Shown here one piece after another: positions 7,652 through 15,827 of a stretch of 64,000 nt of DNA (positions are counted from its first letter, which is position 1; each line of letters opens with the position of its first letter). Below the pieces are notes generated by a model. It saw only the letters and a program-made list of their open reading frames with translations. It searched no databases and had not been told where the DNA came from. Source of the stretch: Pseudomonas sp. CFII64 (GTDB lineage Bacteria; Pseudomonadota; Gammaproteobacteria; Pseudomonadales; Pseudomonadaceae). A program made the position numbers and the translations under genes. The stretch lies in contig NZ_ATLO01000049.1 of assembly GCF_000416235.1 (NCBI RefSeq), forward strand, positions 186,001 through 250,000, read 5' to 3'.

Positions 7652-9636
7652 TGCAATGGGCAAGAGAAACAGACGCTGGCAGTGATCAGGCACATTCAGA
7701 TACTTCATTCAAAACAGTGGAAGACTTCCAAGAGTACATAGTTTATTTACGTCAAAACTCCCCAAAACTTCTTAGCGAAAGCGTGAGTCTATTGGTTGAC
7801 GCAGACAACACAATCGCCCCTTTTGACCACCATACCATTGAAATTCAAAGTCAATTAAACCTCGACGACTCAGAAAATGCTTTAGAAATGATGAAAGCAT
7901 TGATTTGTGCTGCGGCGCTAGAAAAACACCCATCGTTAGCAACATGGCAAAAAGTAAGGCAAGTTAAAAGTAACTCTTGGCAGATCGAACATTGGCTAGC
8001 AAACGCTATGATAGCCTACGCTTCTGACTATGAACCTGCACAGATCTCATATATCAGCTTAGGCAAAGAAATTTTCTTATCCCTTGAGCAGGCGTCCTTG
8101 AAATCTCAGTGGGAGCGGCATAATAAAGCTCGTGAGGAAGCAGCGGCGTATTGGGAAAGTTGTCAAAATAAATTAGAAGAGATTTGGTGGGGTTTGAGGG
8201 GCACCGACTTCATGATGTACGAGGAGGAGCTACCCATATTTAACGTGCTTTATAGGTTTGCCCCAAGCGTCTTGAAAACTCTCGTGTCAGAATCTCAAAG
8301 CCCCTATCTGATACGATCTGTTTTGATGGTAGCCGGAATTAGTGCTTTCGATTCTAGATATTATGACTGGAGTCAGTGGGCCGCTTCCGCTCCGGTTGCG
8401 TTCAAAAATGATGGGGGTTGGAACGGATCAGCTGTAATTCCACTACTTTTAGTTCATGCTAGGCAAGAGCTATTAGAGTCTGGAAGACGCCTTCCGTATC
8501 GCGACGCAACTGACGCCCAAATTGAAAATGCAAAGCAAGAAATTAGTTTGCTATCTAAGTCTGTGGTGGACGTCTTGGCCGAGCGGAGCGATGCACTTCC
8601 CTTACTTGCTCGCTGGTCCACATGGTTGATGCGCCAACTGTTACTCCACTCGGATAAAGATGTCAGCGACGCTCGGTCTGGCGCTTACGTAGATAATGCT
8701 CTGATTGAAGCTATCGGCCGTAGAACCAAAGGGGATTTTGAAATTCAACAACCACCATTAGACGCCCAGACCTGGGAGCATTGGTGTTATTTCTGCCTAT
8801 TAGCATCTCATGCACATAGTGGTTTCGAGAGTTTGCCGTCAATATCCGGCTTTGTGGATGAATGGAAAATTTCCTATGAAGATTGGCACGGAGAGAAAGG
8901 CCGTCGCTTAACTGAGCGCGCAAGCCTCTTTACTTTGGGAAAAGAAATGCCTGGGATGCATGCCCACTTACTGGCATATCCTATTGTCAGGTCAACGAAT
9001 CCCACTGAAATTTGGGAGAAAATGTGGATTTCCGCTTACACTTTAAGAGAGTTAGTAGAGTTTGGGGATTCTGATGTACAGAAAAATGAGTTTTCTGCGC
9101 GGTCTAGCGCTAGCGAACTTTTATTCCTCTTGTTTTCTATTGGCTTGGCAATTTTTGATCAGGCTTCAGGAGAGTGTTACGACTCCAAATCGCCAAAAGC
9201 AAGGCAAATGGCAGCGCTACACCAGCTATTAGCTTCAGCGATATTTGAAATGAACGAAATAGACGATACATTGACACGCGATAAATGGCGTACAGCCTTT
9301 CAGCACTTGGCGATTCGACGGTTAATTTGGGAAAAGCCTGAGTGCAATCACCTGCCTGAGTCCATATCCGTTTTTAGCTCAACCGACAAACCAGCGGTTT
9401 CAGACTACCTGCTATATATCAGGGGGGATGTATACGAGCTCCTATTAACTGTCCAGGGCATTGCCCTCAATAGTACAAGTAGCTCATTTCTTCAGGAAAT
9501 TCTACAAACGGCCTCAATTGACCTAGCCACGGCCTTTACCGCTGTGAAGGAGCTCACTAAATTTAGCTCGCGTAGATATCCAGTCAACGACAATCTAATG
9601 AGAGATATTGATAAGCTTATGAATAGTGTTGGTTGA
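7645..9636 (+). CDS. Large unidentified protein, third gene of the PLD operon
   Basis: A 663-residue protein that I do not recognise. Start ATG 7645 is chosen because a GGAGG site lies 7 bases upstream and the start overlaps the stop of the small PLD-like gene by 7 bp; an in-frame ATG at 7624 lacks such a site. The sequence is rich in Trp, Glu and Leu, looks mostly alpha-helical, and has no signal peptide, no convincing membrane helix and no Walker or nuclease motif visible by eye. Such large helical partners often act as sensors or scaffolds in defence operons, but nothing in the sequence shows that here. Confidence 0.72.
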   Translation: MLMQWARETDAGSDQAHSDTSFKTVEDFQEYIVYLRQNSPKLLSESVSLLVDADNTIAPFDHHTIEIQSQLNLDDSENALEMMKALICAAALEKHPSLATWQKVRQVKSNSWQIEHWLANAMIAYASDYEPAQISYISLGKEIFLSLEQASLKSQWERHNKAREEAAAYWESCQNKLEEIWWGLRGTDFMMYEEELPIFNVLYRFAPSVLKTLVSESQSPYLIRSVLMVAGISAFDSRYYDWSQWAASAPVAFKNDGGWNGSAVIPLLLVHARQELLESGRRLPYRDATDAQIENAKQEISLLSKSVVDVLAERSDALPLLARWSTWLMRQLLLHSDKDVSDARSGAYVDNALIEAIGRRTKGDFEIQQPPLDAQTWEHWCYFCLLASHAHSGFESLPSISGFVDEWKISYEDWHGEKGRRLTERASLFTLGKEMPGMHAHLLAYPIVRSTNPTEIWEKMWISAYTLRELVEFGDSDVQKNEFSARSSASELLFLLFSIGLAIFDQASGECYDSKSPKARQMAALHQLLASAIFEMNEIDDTLTRDKWRTAFQHLAIRRLIWEKPECNHLPESISVFSSTDKPAVSDYLLYIRGDVYELLLTVQGIALNSTSSSFLQEILQTASIDLATAFTAVKELTKFSSRRYPVNDNLMRDIDKLMNSVG

Positions 9637-10055
9637 CAGTGAGCCAAAGTTGGTATTGAAGCTGGACCGTCGTTAGTCAAACTGAGGGGGCTGCCTGCTG
9701 ATTGGTATCCAGCGGCCATGCCCCCACACTCCACTTATTGACAAGAAACCGTAGAAAAATAATGCATATAGCCTAGCTTTTTCTAGTAGTGCTGCCGCGC
9801 ATGTATTAACAAGATCGCAGCATGTCAGTCAAAATTCTAATTCAGCATTTTTTTAATCGTAATGCACAATCCTGAGGCGATTTCAAACCCTGATGGAACT
9901 GTAACTCTATCGTAAGCGTTTGGCAGATACACCTCGTCTGCTGCTATCCGGCGACAAGTCACCCTGCCCACCACCAGCTCAACGAACAACGGAAAAAGAC
10001 TCGCCACACACAAAGGCCCGCCCGTCTACCTAGTGCTAAACGTCCTAACTCAGCA
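9637..10055. other. Intergenic region, no gene seen
   Basis: About 420 AT-rich bases lie between the convergent PLD operon and the methyltransferase gene. A GGGGGC/GCCCCC pair (about 9686 and 9719) could form a long-loop hairpin terminating the PLD operon, but there is no clean T-run after it. I see no RNA gene. Confidence 0.4.
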
Positions 10056-10859
10056 CTAACGACGCAGCAATCTTGCTTTAGCGGACCCAAAAACCCGTAC
10101 AGCACGAGGATCGCCGTCTTGGGCAAAATATTTGATCTGCGAAGTTTGCATAGCCGAGTGCATTCGCTTGAGCATGACGTCCGTTTTTTCAATGAGGTAG
10201 TCATCACCGGCAAGCCGACTGTAAAGCCCGGCAAAATGCTCTCTTGCGTAATCCTTTTCGCTCCATGAACCAATTCCTTGGCGGTCAACCATTTGAACGC
10301 ATCCATCAATTTTTAGGCATAAACGGCCCAGCTCAAAACAGCGGCGATGGAGTCTCTCTCGGTAGACTGCCGTATCTGGGGCAACAAAAGCCTCAAGCGA
10401 TTTGCCGATATGTTCTGCGATTCGCTCTGGCTCCGCTCCGATCAACCAGCAAGCTATTGCATCAAAGTTAAGTCCGCCTAAGAGCTGGTTTAACTTCGAA
10501 TCAAATATATCACCTTGAACTATCACGACATTAGTGCCTTGCTGCTCCATGGAATCGATTGAAGCTCTTTCCTGAGAAACTAGAACTGACAATCCAGCAC
10601 CGGTAAGATTATTCGCTGTAAGCTCGATTGCCTTGGCGTTTGGCTCAATAACCACAACCCGGCGCCCATTCTGCACAAGCGCAAGAGTGCCGTTTCCGCA
10701 GCCACATCCTATCTCAACCACCGTTTTTATAGAGCCAAGCTGGTCAGACATCCAGTGGTAGTACCCCTCTGCATTATATGACTGGGAGTTTATAGCCCAT
10801 TGATCCGCATATTGATCAGGCGTCATAAGCAAACTGGTTTGCAGTCTGTCTATACTCAA
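10056..10859 (-). CDS. Class I SAM-dependent methyltransferase, substrate unknown
   Basis: A 267-residue protein with methyltransferase motif I VEIGCGCGNGT at about 47-57, an acidic strand-2 end (VVVIEPNAKAIEL), and VVIVQGDIFD in the motif II/III region. The first codon appears to be TTG at 10859, with GGGAG 9 bases upstream; an ATG at 10826 (Met12) is the alternative. It is alone on its strand between two plus-strand operons, and nothing nearby hints at the substrate. The fold is secure, the function open. Confidence 0.75.
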   Translation of the reverse strand: MSIDRLQTSLLMTPDQYADQWAINSQSYNAEGYYHWMSDQLGSIKTVVEIGCGCGNGTLALVQNGRRVVVIEPNAKAIELTANNLTGAGLSVLVSQERASIDSMEQQGTNVVIVQGDIFDSKLNQLLGGLNFDAIACWLIGAEPERIAEHIGKSLEAFVAPDTAVYRERLHRRCFELGRLCLKIDGCVQMVDRQGIGSWSEKDYAREHFAGLYSRLAGDDYLIEKTDVMLKRMHSAMQTSQIKYFAQDGDPRAVRVFGSAKARLLRR

Positions 10860-11201
10860 ATCTTCATTCTCCCAATAAAAAACAAGAACATTTAGTCTTC
10901 CAATCGAGCCTTGATCTGCCCCCTAAAGATATACCTCTTCTCTCTGGGGCGGTAGAACTGCCCACCAACACCCCCTGACCAAGAAGCACTGGCACTTTGC
11001 GGTGACCAGCTAAATCCAAGGTTGCGAGCATGAACCTAACTGTATTTTTGGGCTGCCACTACCGGCTATCGGCAGCGCAAGCATATTCTTGAAAAACATT
11101 GCTCTACGACTATCCTCATGTAGGCATACCGTTTCAGGGTATCGAGCAATACTCAATCCTACGCTGACGGTTTTGGGTTACTACCTGGTTAGGAGCGTGC
11201 T
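10860..11201. other. Intergenic region upstream of the lipoprotein operon
   Basis: About 340 bp lie between the divergent methyltransferase and lipoprotein genes. They must hold both promoters; I see no gene and no regulator site I can name. A TAGGAG ribosome site stands just before the lipoprotein start. Confidence 0.4.
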
Positions 11202-12593
11202 ATGAAAGCGCCAAAGCTCTGGATCGTGTTTTGCTTGATTGCTGGCTGTTCATCTAATCCGCTCACGACAACGGCGCCCGAGACCTCATCGATACAAACC
11301 ACAAGTACATGGTTGAAGAAATGCACTCATCAGCCTAAGGAAGAACCTGGAGCAGCTGCGGTTGCTGCGATTTTTCTTCCATTAATTGTTGATGCTGTAG
11401 TTGATCATGTTGCAGCCTCGGTGAAAGCAGCTGCAGACTCAGAGACTCGCCAATTCTCGCCTTCAACTGCTAGGCAAAATTTATATGTGATAACTAACTA
11501 CGGAGACCTAGAACCCAATCCTGATATCGGCTGCCTGGAAGTTATCCGTGGGGAATACAATAAATCAGGATTACAAAAAGAGTACGTTCGCTTGGAACTC
11601 AGCATAGAAACGGACACCAATATAGGTTCTGGATACTTCAAACTCGTACCTGCTTATTTTAGCACACAAAAACTTGAGATAGGAAGCTGGATGTCGAAAA
11701 CTGGAAACTACAGCTTTTCGGTATCACTTTACGGTTATGGCACTTCGGTGCCATTCGCATCTGCGACATTTAATTTCGAAGGGCTGAAGCAGAACACGAC
11801 GATAGAATATGGAGATCAGCGACTACTTTCCAACACGAGCGACCCTATCAAGTACCCTACAGACTTGGAAGATGCATCCACAGAACAAGCTAAGTGGGCA
11901 AGAGCAGCGACCCCCTACTTAAGTGCGATGAGTGTATTAAAAAGAAAACATACCCCCCCTCAGAAACCAGACCCATATGACTTATTGATCGTGGAGAAAC
12001 ACCTTAAAGATTTTTGTTTAGAGGAGTCAAAATATAATATGACGCTTCCACCAAAAGACAGAGTAAACACCCCTGATTGTGCTGTCGAGAAAAACAAAAA
12101 GAAACGTCGACTTGACTTCGTCATTACCGAAGCCGACATGTCAAATGAGATATTGGCATGGGCGAATATCATCTGCCCCGCTGACTGTTTGAAACAATGG
12201 AGCACAGGAAAAGGAGACATTAAATTGCCAGTCGGGGCTTTTTACTCCAAAGCCGTTCTTTCAGAAACGCGTGAAGCGAATGTGTATGGTCAGAAATTTG
12301 CCTCGATTTTAGGCGCAGTAAGTGATGATATGAAAAAAATATTAAAAGACGAATTACCATCCGCTAGAGACTTGGAAGATCAGGAAAATGACAAAACTCA
12401 ACGAGCCTTAGAGCTTGAGTACTTCAAAGCTATCGCTAAGTGGCATGCGACTGTGAATAAATATACGTCTTATAAATCTGATGGATCTACCGACATGTGG
12501 AATGCTAAAGTTGAAATGTTTGATGCGTGCGGGAAGGCAATTGAAGCGGCAATAGCATACGGTAAAAAAGCTCCCTGCCCACCCTACGAGTGA
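11202..12593 (+). CDS. Unknown lipoprotein, partner of a papain-like protease
   Basis: A 463-residue protein with a short lipoprotein signal: basic start MKAPK, hydrophobic core, lipobox LIAGC with Cys16, and Ser17 at +2, which in Pseudomonas usually permits outer-membrane sorting. A hydrophobic stretch follows near residues 47-64 (AAAVAAIFLPLIVDAVVDHV). The rest is soluble-looking and charged towards the C-terminus; I do not recognise a domain. A TAGGAG site precedes ATG 11202. Its stop overlaps the start of the C1 protease gene (TGATG), so the two are probably made together. It may be an envelope anchor, substrate or inhibitor of the protease. Confidence 0.75.
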   Translation: MKAPKLWIVFCLIAGCSSNPLTTTAPETSSIQTTSTWLKKCTHQPKEEPGAAAVAAIFLPLIVDAVVDHVAASVKAAADSETRQFSPSTARQNLYVITNYGDLEPNPDIGCLEVIRGEYNKSGLQKEYVRLELSIETDTNIGSGYFKLVPAYFSTQKLEIGSWMSKTGNYSFSVSLYGYGTSVPFASATFNFEGLKQNTTIEYGDQRLLSNTSDPIKYPTDLEDASTEQAKWARAATPYLSAMSVLKRKHTPPQKPDPYDLLIVEKHLKDFCLEESKYNMTLPPKDRVNTPDCAVEKNKKKRRLDFVITEADMSNEILAWANIICPADCLKQWSTGKGDIKLPVGAFYSKAVLSETREANVYGQKFASILGAVSDDMKKILKDELPSARDLEDQENDKTQRALELEYFKAIAKWHATVNKYTSYKSDGSTDMWNAKVEMFDACGKAIEAAIAYGKKAPCPPYE

Positions 12594-13357
12594 TGACCAT
12601 GACAAACGAATACATAGATTCTGGTTGGATCCCTGAGCCTCAAATGGAAGTCGACGGAAAATACTCGGGGAATTTTACGTCATTTTCCCTCACTGACGGT
12701 CCCATATTTCTCGGCTTTCCAGGAATGCTAGTTTTTGACCAGGGAAATTCAAATACCTGCACTTCGCATGCTGTATTAGCAGCGATGCAGATTATTCGTC
12801 ACAAGCAAGATCTAGATCCGGTAGAAAACTCAAGACTTTTCTTACACTATAACTCTTTAAAACGCTTGAATCGGTTAAACACCAACAGCGGTATCCCAAT
12901 CAGCACGGCTTTGAGCTCTATAAAAGAGGAAGGGGTATGTTTGGAAAAAAACTGGCCTTATATTCTACAACGTCTTGCAGTAGTACCAGAAAAATTATGC
13001 TACGAAGATGCGATAAATTATAGATTGCTCGAATTTGAGGGAGTAGCGCAGAATGCAAATTCTATAAAACATGCGATGACTGACGGCTATCCTCTCGTAT
13101 TTGGAGTATATTTATTCCCCAACTACCAAGCAAAGGAGGTCACAGAAAGTGGAATAGTTAAAATCCCGGAGCCGGGAACCAACTGGTTCGACCGTCATGC
13201 AGTGGCCGCGATTGGATTTGAAGGTGACTATGTTATTTTTCAAAATAGCAGGAGCGGAAACTGGGGCGACAAAGGATTTGGTCGAATTCCATTCGAATAT
13301 TTGGTTAATCCTAAATGGGCTGGAAATTTTTTTGCACTCACGAAAGTTAGTCTTTAA
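12593..13357 (+). CDS. Papain-like (C1 family) cysteine protease
   Basis: A 254-residue protein with the papain catalytic set: Gln50 and Cys56 in DQGNSNTCTSHA, His202 in DRHAVAAIGF, and Asn218 in FQNSRSGNWGDKGFGRIPF, which matches the conserved N-S-W-G-x-x-W-G-x-x-G block. No signal peptide or propeptide is evident, so it is predicted to be cytoplasmic and active as translated. The ATG at 12593 shares its A with the lipoprotein stop. Standalone C1 proteases of this kind occur in some bacterial accessory loci; the function here is unknown. Assignment to the family is firm. Confidence 0.85.
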   Translation: MTMTNEYIDSGWIPEPQMEVDGKYSGNFTSFSLTDGPIFLGFPGMLVFDQGNSNTCTSHAVLAAMQIIRHKQDLDPVENSRLFLHYNSLKRLNRLNTNSGIPISTALSSIKEEGVCLEKNWPYILQRLAVVPEKLCYEDAINYRLLEFEGVAQNANSIKHAMTDGYPLVFGVYLFPNYQAKEVTESGIVKIPEPGTNWFDRHAVAAIGFEGDYVIFQNSRSGNWGDKGFGRIPFEYLVNPKWAGNFFALTKVSL

Positions 13358-13634
13358 CGCACGGTCTGAAATCGGCGCTCGCGACTATAACCCATTGAAG
13401 ACTTAGCTTACCAAATCAGCCAGTCTCGACTTTTCTAATCCATAATCCAAAAAAACAAATAATATTCAATATGAAATATCCTATGCTTAACTTGGCGCTT
13501 CAGCGCCAATCACCATATAGAACCAAGCTGTAGCACGCTACCAGGCCTGCAACCAGTAGACAACCGGATACTCGCTGGCAAGCAAAACTTCACTCAACAG
13601 CTAAGTCCTCAACAAGGATCGTCACGGGAAGACC
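13358..13634. other. Intergenic region with one short hairpin
   Basis: The only structure seen is a perfect 7-bp stem with a TTCA loop (TTGGCGC/GCGCCAA, 13492-13509). It is not followed by a T-run on either strand, so it is a poor terminator. There is no gene. Confidence 0.4.
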
Positions 13635-13880
13635 TTAAAGCGGTACTAAAAATACATCAGAAGATGCCGACTCTATAGGCTCTAACACTCGCCCCATACA
13701 TGTACCTAATTGGTACACAGCACCTGCGGCATACAAATTACCGCAACTTGAATTTCGGCCACTCAGCAGCTCGTCTGTCGCCAGCTGACACAAAATATCT
13801 ATGTCGATTCCAATTGATGCAGCGGTACTCAAAACTGCCAGCAGAGCCTCTTTCAGCTCTCTAACTTGGATATCATCCAT
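13635..13880 (-). CDS. Small unknown protein (81 residues)
   Basis: The start ATG at 13880 is fixed by a perfect AGGAGG ribosome site 9 bases upstream; longer in-frame starts have none. The product begins MDDIQVRELKEAL, has a helical, moderately hydrophobic middle, and three cysteines. I recognise no family. It is the last likely gene before the element end. Its strong translation signal argues for a real gene although the protein is short. Confidence 0.55.
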   Translation of the reverse strand: MDDIQVRELKEALLAVLSTAASIGIDIDILCQLATDELLSGRNSSCGNLYAAGAVYQLGTCMGRVLEPIESASSDVFLVPL

Positions 13881-14520
13881 TACCCACATCCTCCTATTCA
13901 TTTTCACATCATAGCAGGAGGCACGACGAGTGAATGACGGATTCGAAATAGGGCAGCATTCAGATATATCCAAATAGAATAACAATTGAAAAGGCCAACT
14001 TCGAGCACGCTTGATATTTTAATACACATACCGCGTGGTGATTAATGCAACATGCATCACCCCAAATAAAGACACATTGACACGGCTTGGGCCAAAGCAA
14101 AAATCTGCTCTTGCAAAAGTTTGTTATGTATTTATCTAAATAATCCAAGCACGTCCGACAGCGAGTATTTGCGACATTGCTTAGCCCTCTTCGAGAACCC
14201 AAGAAAAATAATACTTTAGCGGCGCGGCTGTTATTGGGGGATGGAGCTACACATGTGACTCATAAATGACTTGCGAGTGATGCGCTGTGAACCGCGCCTG
14301 CAACGTCACTACCTCATTGTCTAAGGCAATAAGGTAGTTCACACAGTTTATGATGTAAAAACTGGGTTGACTCATTTTTGATGATGTGGAAGCTAGAAAC
14401 GAAGGGGCCTACTGGGGCACTATTGGCTGCGCGGAAACCACCAGAGCTTTGCCGTGTAATATCAGCGGCTATACATTTATGTGGGTTGCAGTCGACTCCA
14501 TCGACTGGTGGCTGCAGATC
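13881..14520. other. Gene-free subterminal region of the element
   Basis: About 640 bp without a convincing gene. An 80-codon frame on the minus strand (13960-14202) has no ribosome site. Near 14490-14516 is an imperfect inverted repeat (TGCAGTCGA...TCGACTGGTGGCTGCA). Two GACTCAT motifs occur at 14258 and 14369. Their meaning is unknown; they may be part of the transposase-binding or regulatory region. Confidence 0.35.
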
Positions 14521-14578
14521 ATTTCGTAGAGAAGTCGCATTAATTTCCAGTATTTCGCATTTATTTCGAAAACCTACA
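14521..14578 (-). repeat. Transposon end with spaced transposase-site-like repeats
   Basis: Reading inward on the minus strand, the end begins TGT at 14578. Two 14-bp direct repeats (TCGCATTWATTTCS on the plus strand) lie at 14535-14548 and 14555-14568, 20 bp apart and identical at 12 of 14 positions. A degenerate third copy ends in ATTTCG at 14526, 22 bp further in. This matches the layout of Tn7-like ends, where TnsB binds about 22-bp sites in series. The second end is outside the window. Confidence 0.65.
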
Positions 14579-14583
14579 GCCGC
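14579..14583. repeat. Candidate 5-bp target-site duplication (one copy)
   Basis: The five bases GCCGC directly outside the ACA terminus are the natural candidate for the 5-bp duplication that Tn7-like elements make. Only one copy is visible; the other should adjoin the far end of the element, left of the window. Confidence 0.45.
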
Positions 14584-15424
14584 CGCCCACTAACGCCGGG
14601 CCGGACGCTGAATGGTGCGGCTGACGGAATGGCCGCTGCGGCCAGCTGGTCAAGGGAATCTGGCTGGCGACCGATTGAATCGCCGCGACTTCCAGCGCTT
14701 CATGTTCGTCCAGCGGCGGCAGCAGACCGGGCAGGCGACTGGCGAGCAGGGTTTTGCCGGTGCCGGGTGGGCCGCTGAATAACAGGTTATGCGCGCCAGC
14801 TGCGGCTACGATCAGCGCGCGTTTGGCGGCCGTCTGGCCCTGGACTTCGCTGAGGTCCGGGTAAGGTTTGGTCTGATGCAGCAGTCCGCTGGCCTGATAA
14901 GGCGCGATGGGCGCCTGGCCGTTGAAATGGGCCACCAGTTCCAGCAGATGATTGGCGGCGATGACCCGCAAACCTGACGCCAGACACGCTTCTTCGGCAT
15001 TGACCGCAGGAATGATCAGCGTGCGCTCGGCAGCGCGGGCGGCCAATGCGGCTGGCAACACGCCCTGAATCGACCGAATCGCCCCCGACAACGCCAGTTC
15101 GCCGAGGCACTCCACATCCTGCAACGCCGTCAGCGGCACTTGCCCGTTTGCAGCCAGCAAACCCAAGGCAATCGCCAGATCAAAACGCCCGCCATCCTTG
15201 GGTAAATCCGCCGGAGCGAGATTCAACGTGATGCGCCGATCAGGAAATTTCAGCCCGGAATTCAGAATCGCACTGCGCACGCGATCCTTGCTTTCCTTCA
15301 CCGCACCTTCCGGCAATCCCACCAGCGTCAGCGCGGGCAGACCATTGGCCAAGTGCGCTTCAACAGTAACAGCGGGCGCCTCAACCCCAACCTGGGCGCG
15401 GCTATGAACGATGGCGAGCGACAT
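14579..15424 (-). pseudogene. comM: comM, 5' part only, interrupted by the element
   Basis: ComM/YifB is a MCM-type branch-migration helicase used in natural transformation; the full protein is about 500 residues. Here the first 282 codons are intact, including the N-terminal domain (MSLAIVHSRAQVG...) and the Walker A GPPGTGKTLLA near residue 219. The frame stops making ComM sense after SASGPALVGGG, where a Ser and the Mg-chelatase-like second half normally follow. The frame runs only four codons into the element. The rest of comM is not in the window. The fragment lacks Walker B and is not expected to be functional. Confidence 0.9.
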
Positions 15425-15827
15425 GGACTCTTCCTTGAGAATGCGATGTGCGCATCCTGCGCGATTGCGAAGCGTCGTGAGCGAATGAATGGATACAGGG
15501 TGTTAACGACAGAGAAAGCTGGCCGTGCTGGGCGATAAAACGCGCGGGCCAGAAACAGGTTGGCCCCGCAAAGCGGGGCCATATTCTTACCTGAGCTCAT
15601 CACCGTTTCAGAATCCCGGGAGTGGAGTTGTCAGGGCTGCCCGGCGAATATATTCAACTTGGGCGGCATGGTCAAACCTGAAATCGGTGATTCGGTAAGG
15701 CTTGCAGGACTAGATGAAATATCCGTCACATTGTGAGGAAAAGGCTGAATTTGATGTGTTCCCAGCGGTAGGTATTATTCGTGACCTCTGCATCTGGGGC
15801 AGACATAAAAAAGGATTTTGACCGTCG
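15425..15827. other. Intergenic region between comM and the Abi gene
   Basis: About 400 bp without a gene. A strong hairpin, TGGCCCCGC AAA GCGGGGCCA (15561-15581), is followed by ATATTC on the plus strand; it may be an old terminator. AAGGA at 15811 is the likely ribosome site of the Abi gene. The comM promoter should lie at its left end. Confidence 0.4.

Larger units (their letters stand above)
1..14578. mobile_element. Terminal part of a putative Tn7-like element inserted in comM
   Basis: Everything to the left of 14578 is accessory: it is AT-richer than the rest, has no core Pseudomonas gene, and stops abruptly inside comM. The boundary on the minus strand reads TGTAGG followed by spaced repeats, matching the TGT...ACA termini and multiple transposase sites of Tn7-like elements. 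ComM is a known target of the Tn6022/AbaR group. No transposase, resolvase or second end is visible, so the element type rests on the boundary alone; tns-like genes and the 3' part of comM are expected beyond position 1. Several smaller insertions one after another would give a similar picture. Confidence 0.65.

Noticed and set aside
13492..13509. Perfect hairpin after the C1 protease gene as a terminator
   Set aside because: No T-run follows on either strand, and the stem is only 7 bp.
13960..14202. 80-codon cysteine-rich frame on the minus strand
   Set aside because: No ribosome site, odd composition, and it lies in the AT-rich subterminal region of the element.
15328..15603. 91-codon minus-strand frame overlapping the comM start
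   Set aside because: It overlaps the conserved comM N-terminus in another frame and runs through the hairpin at 15561; no conserved features.
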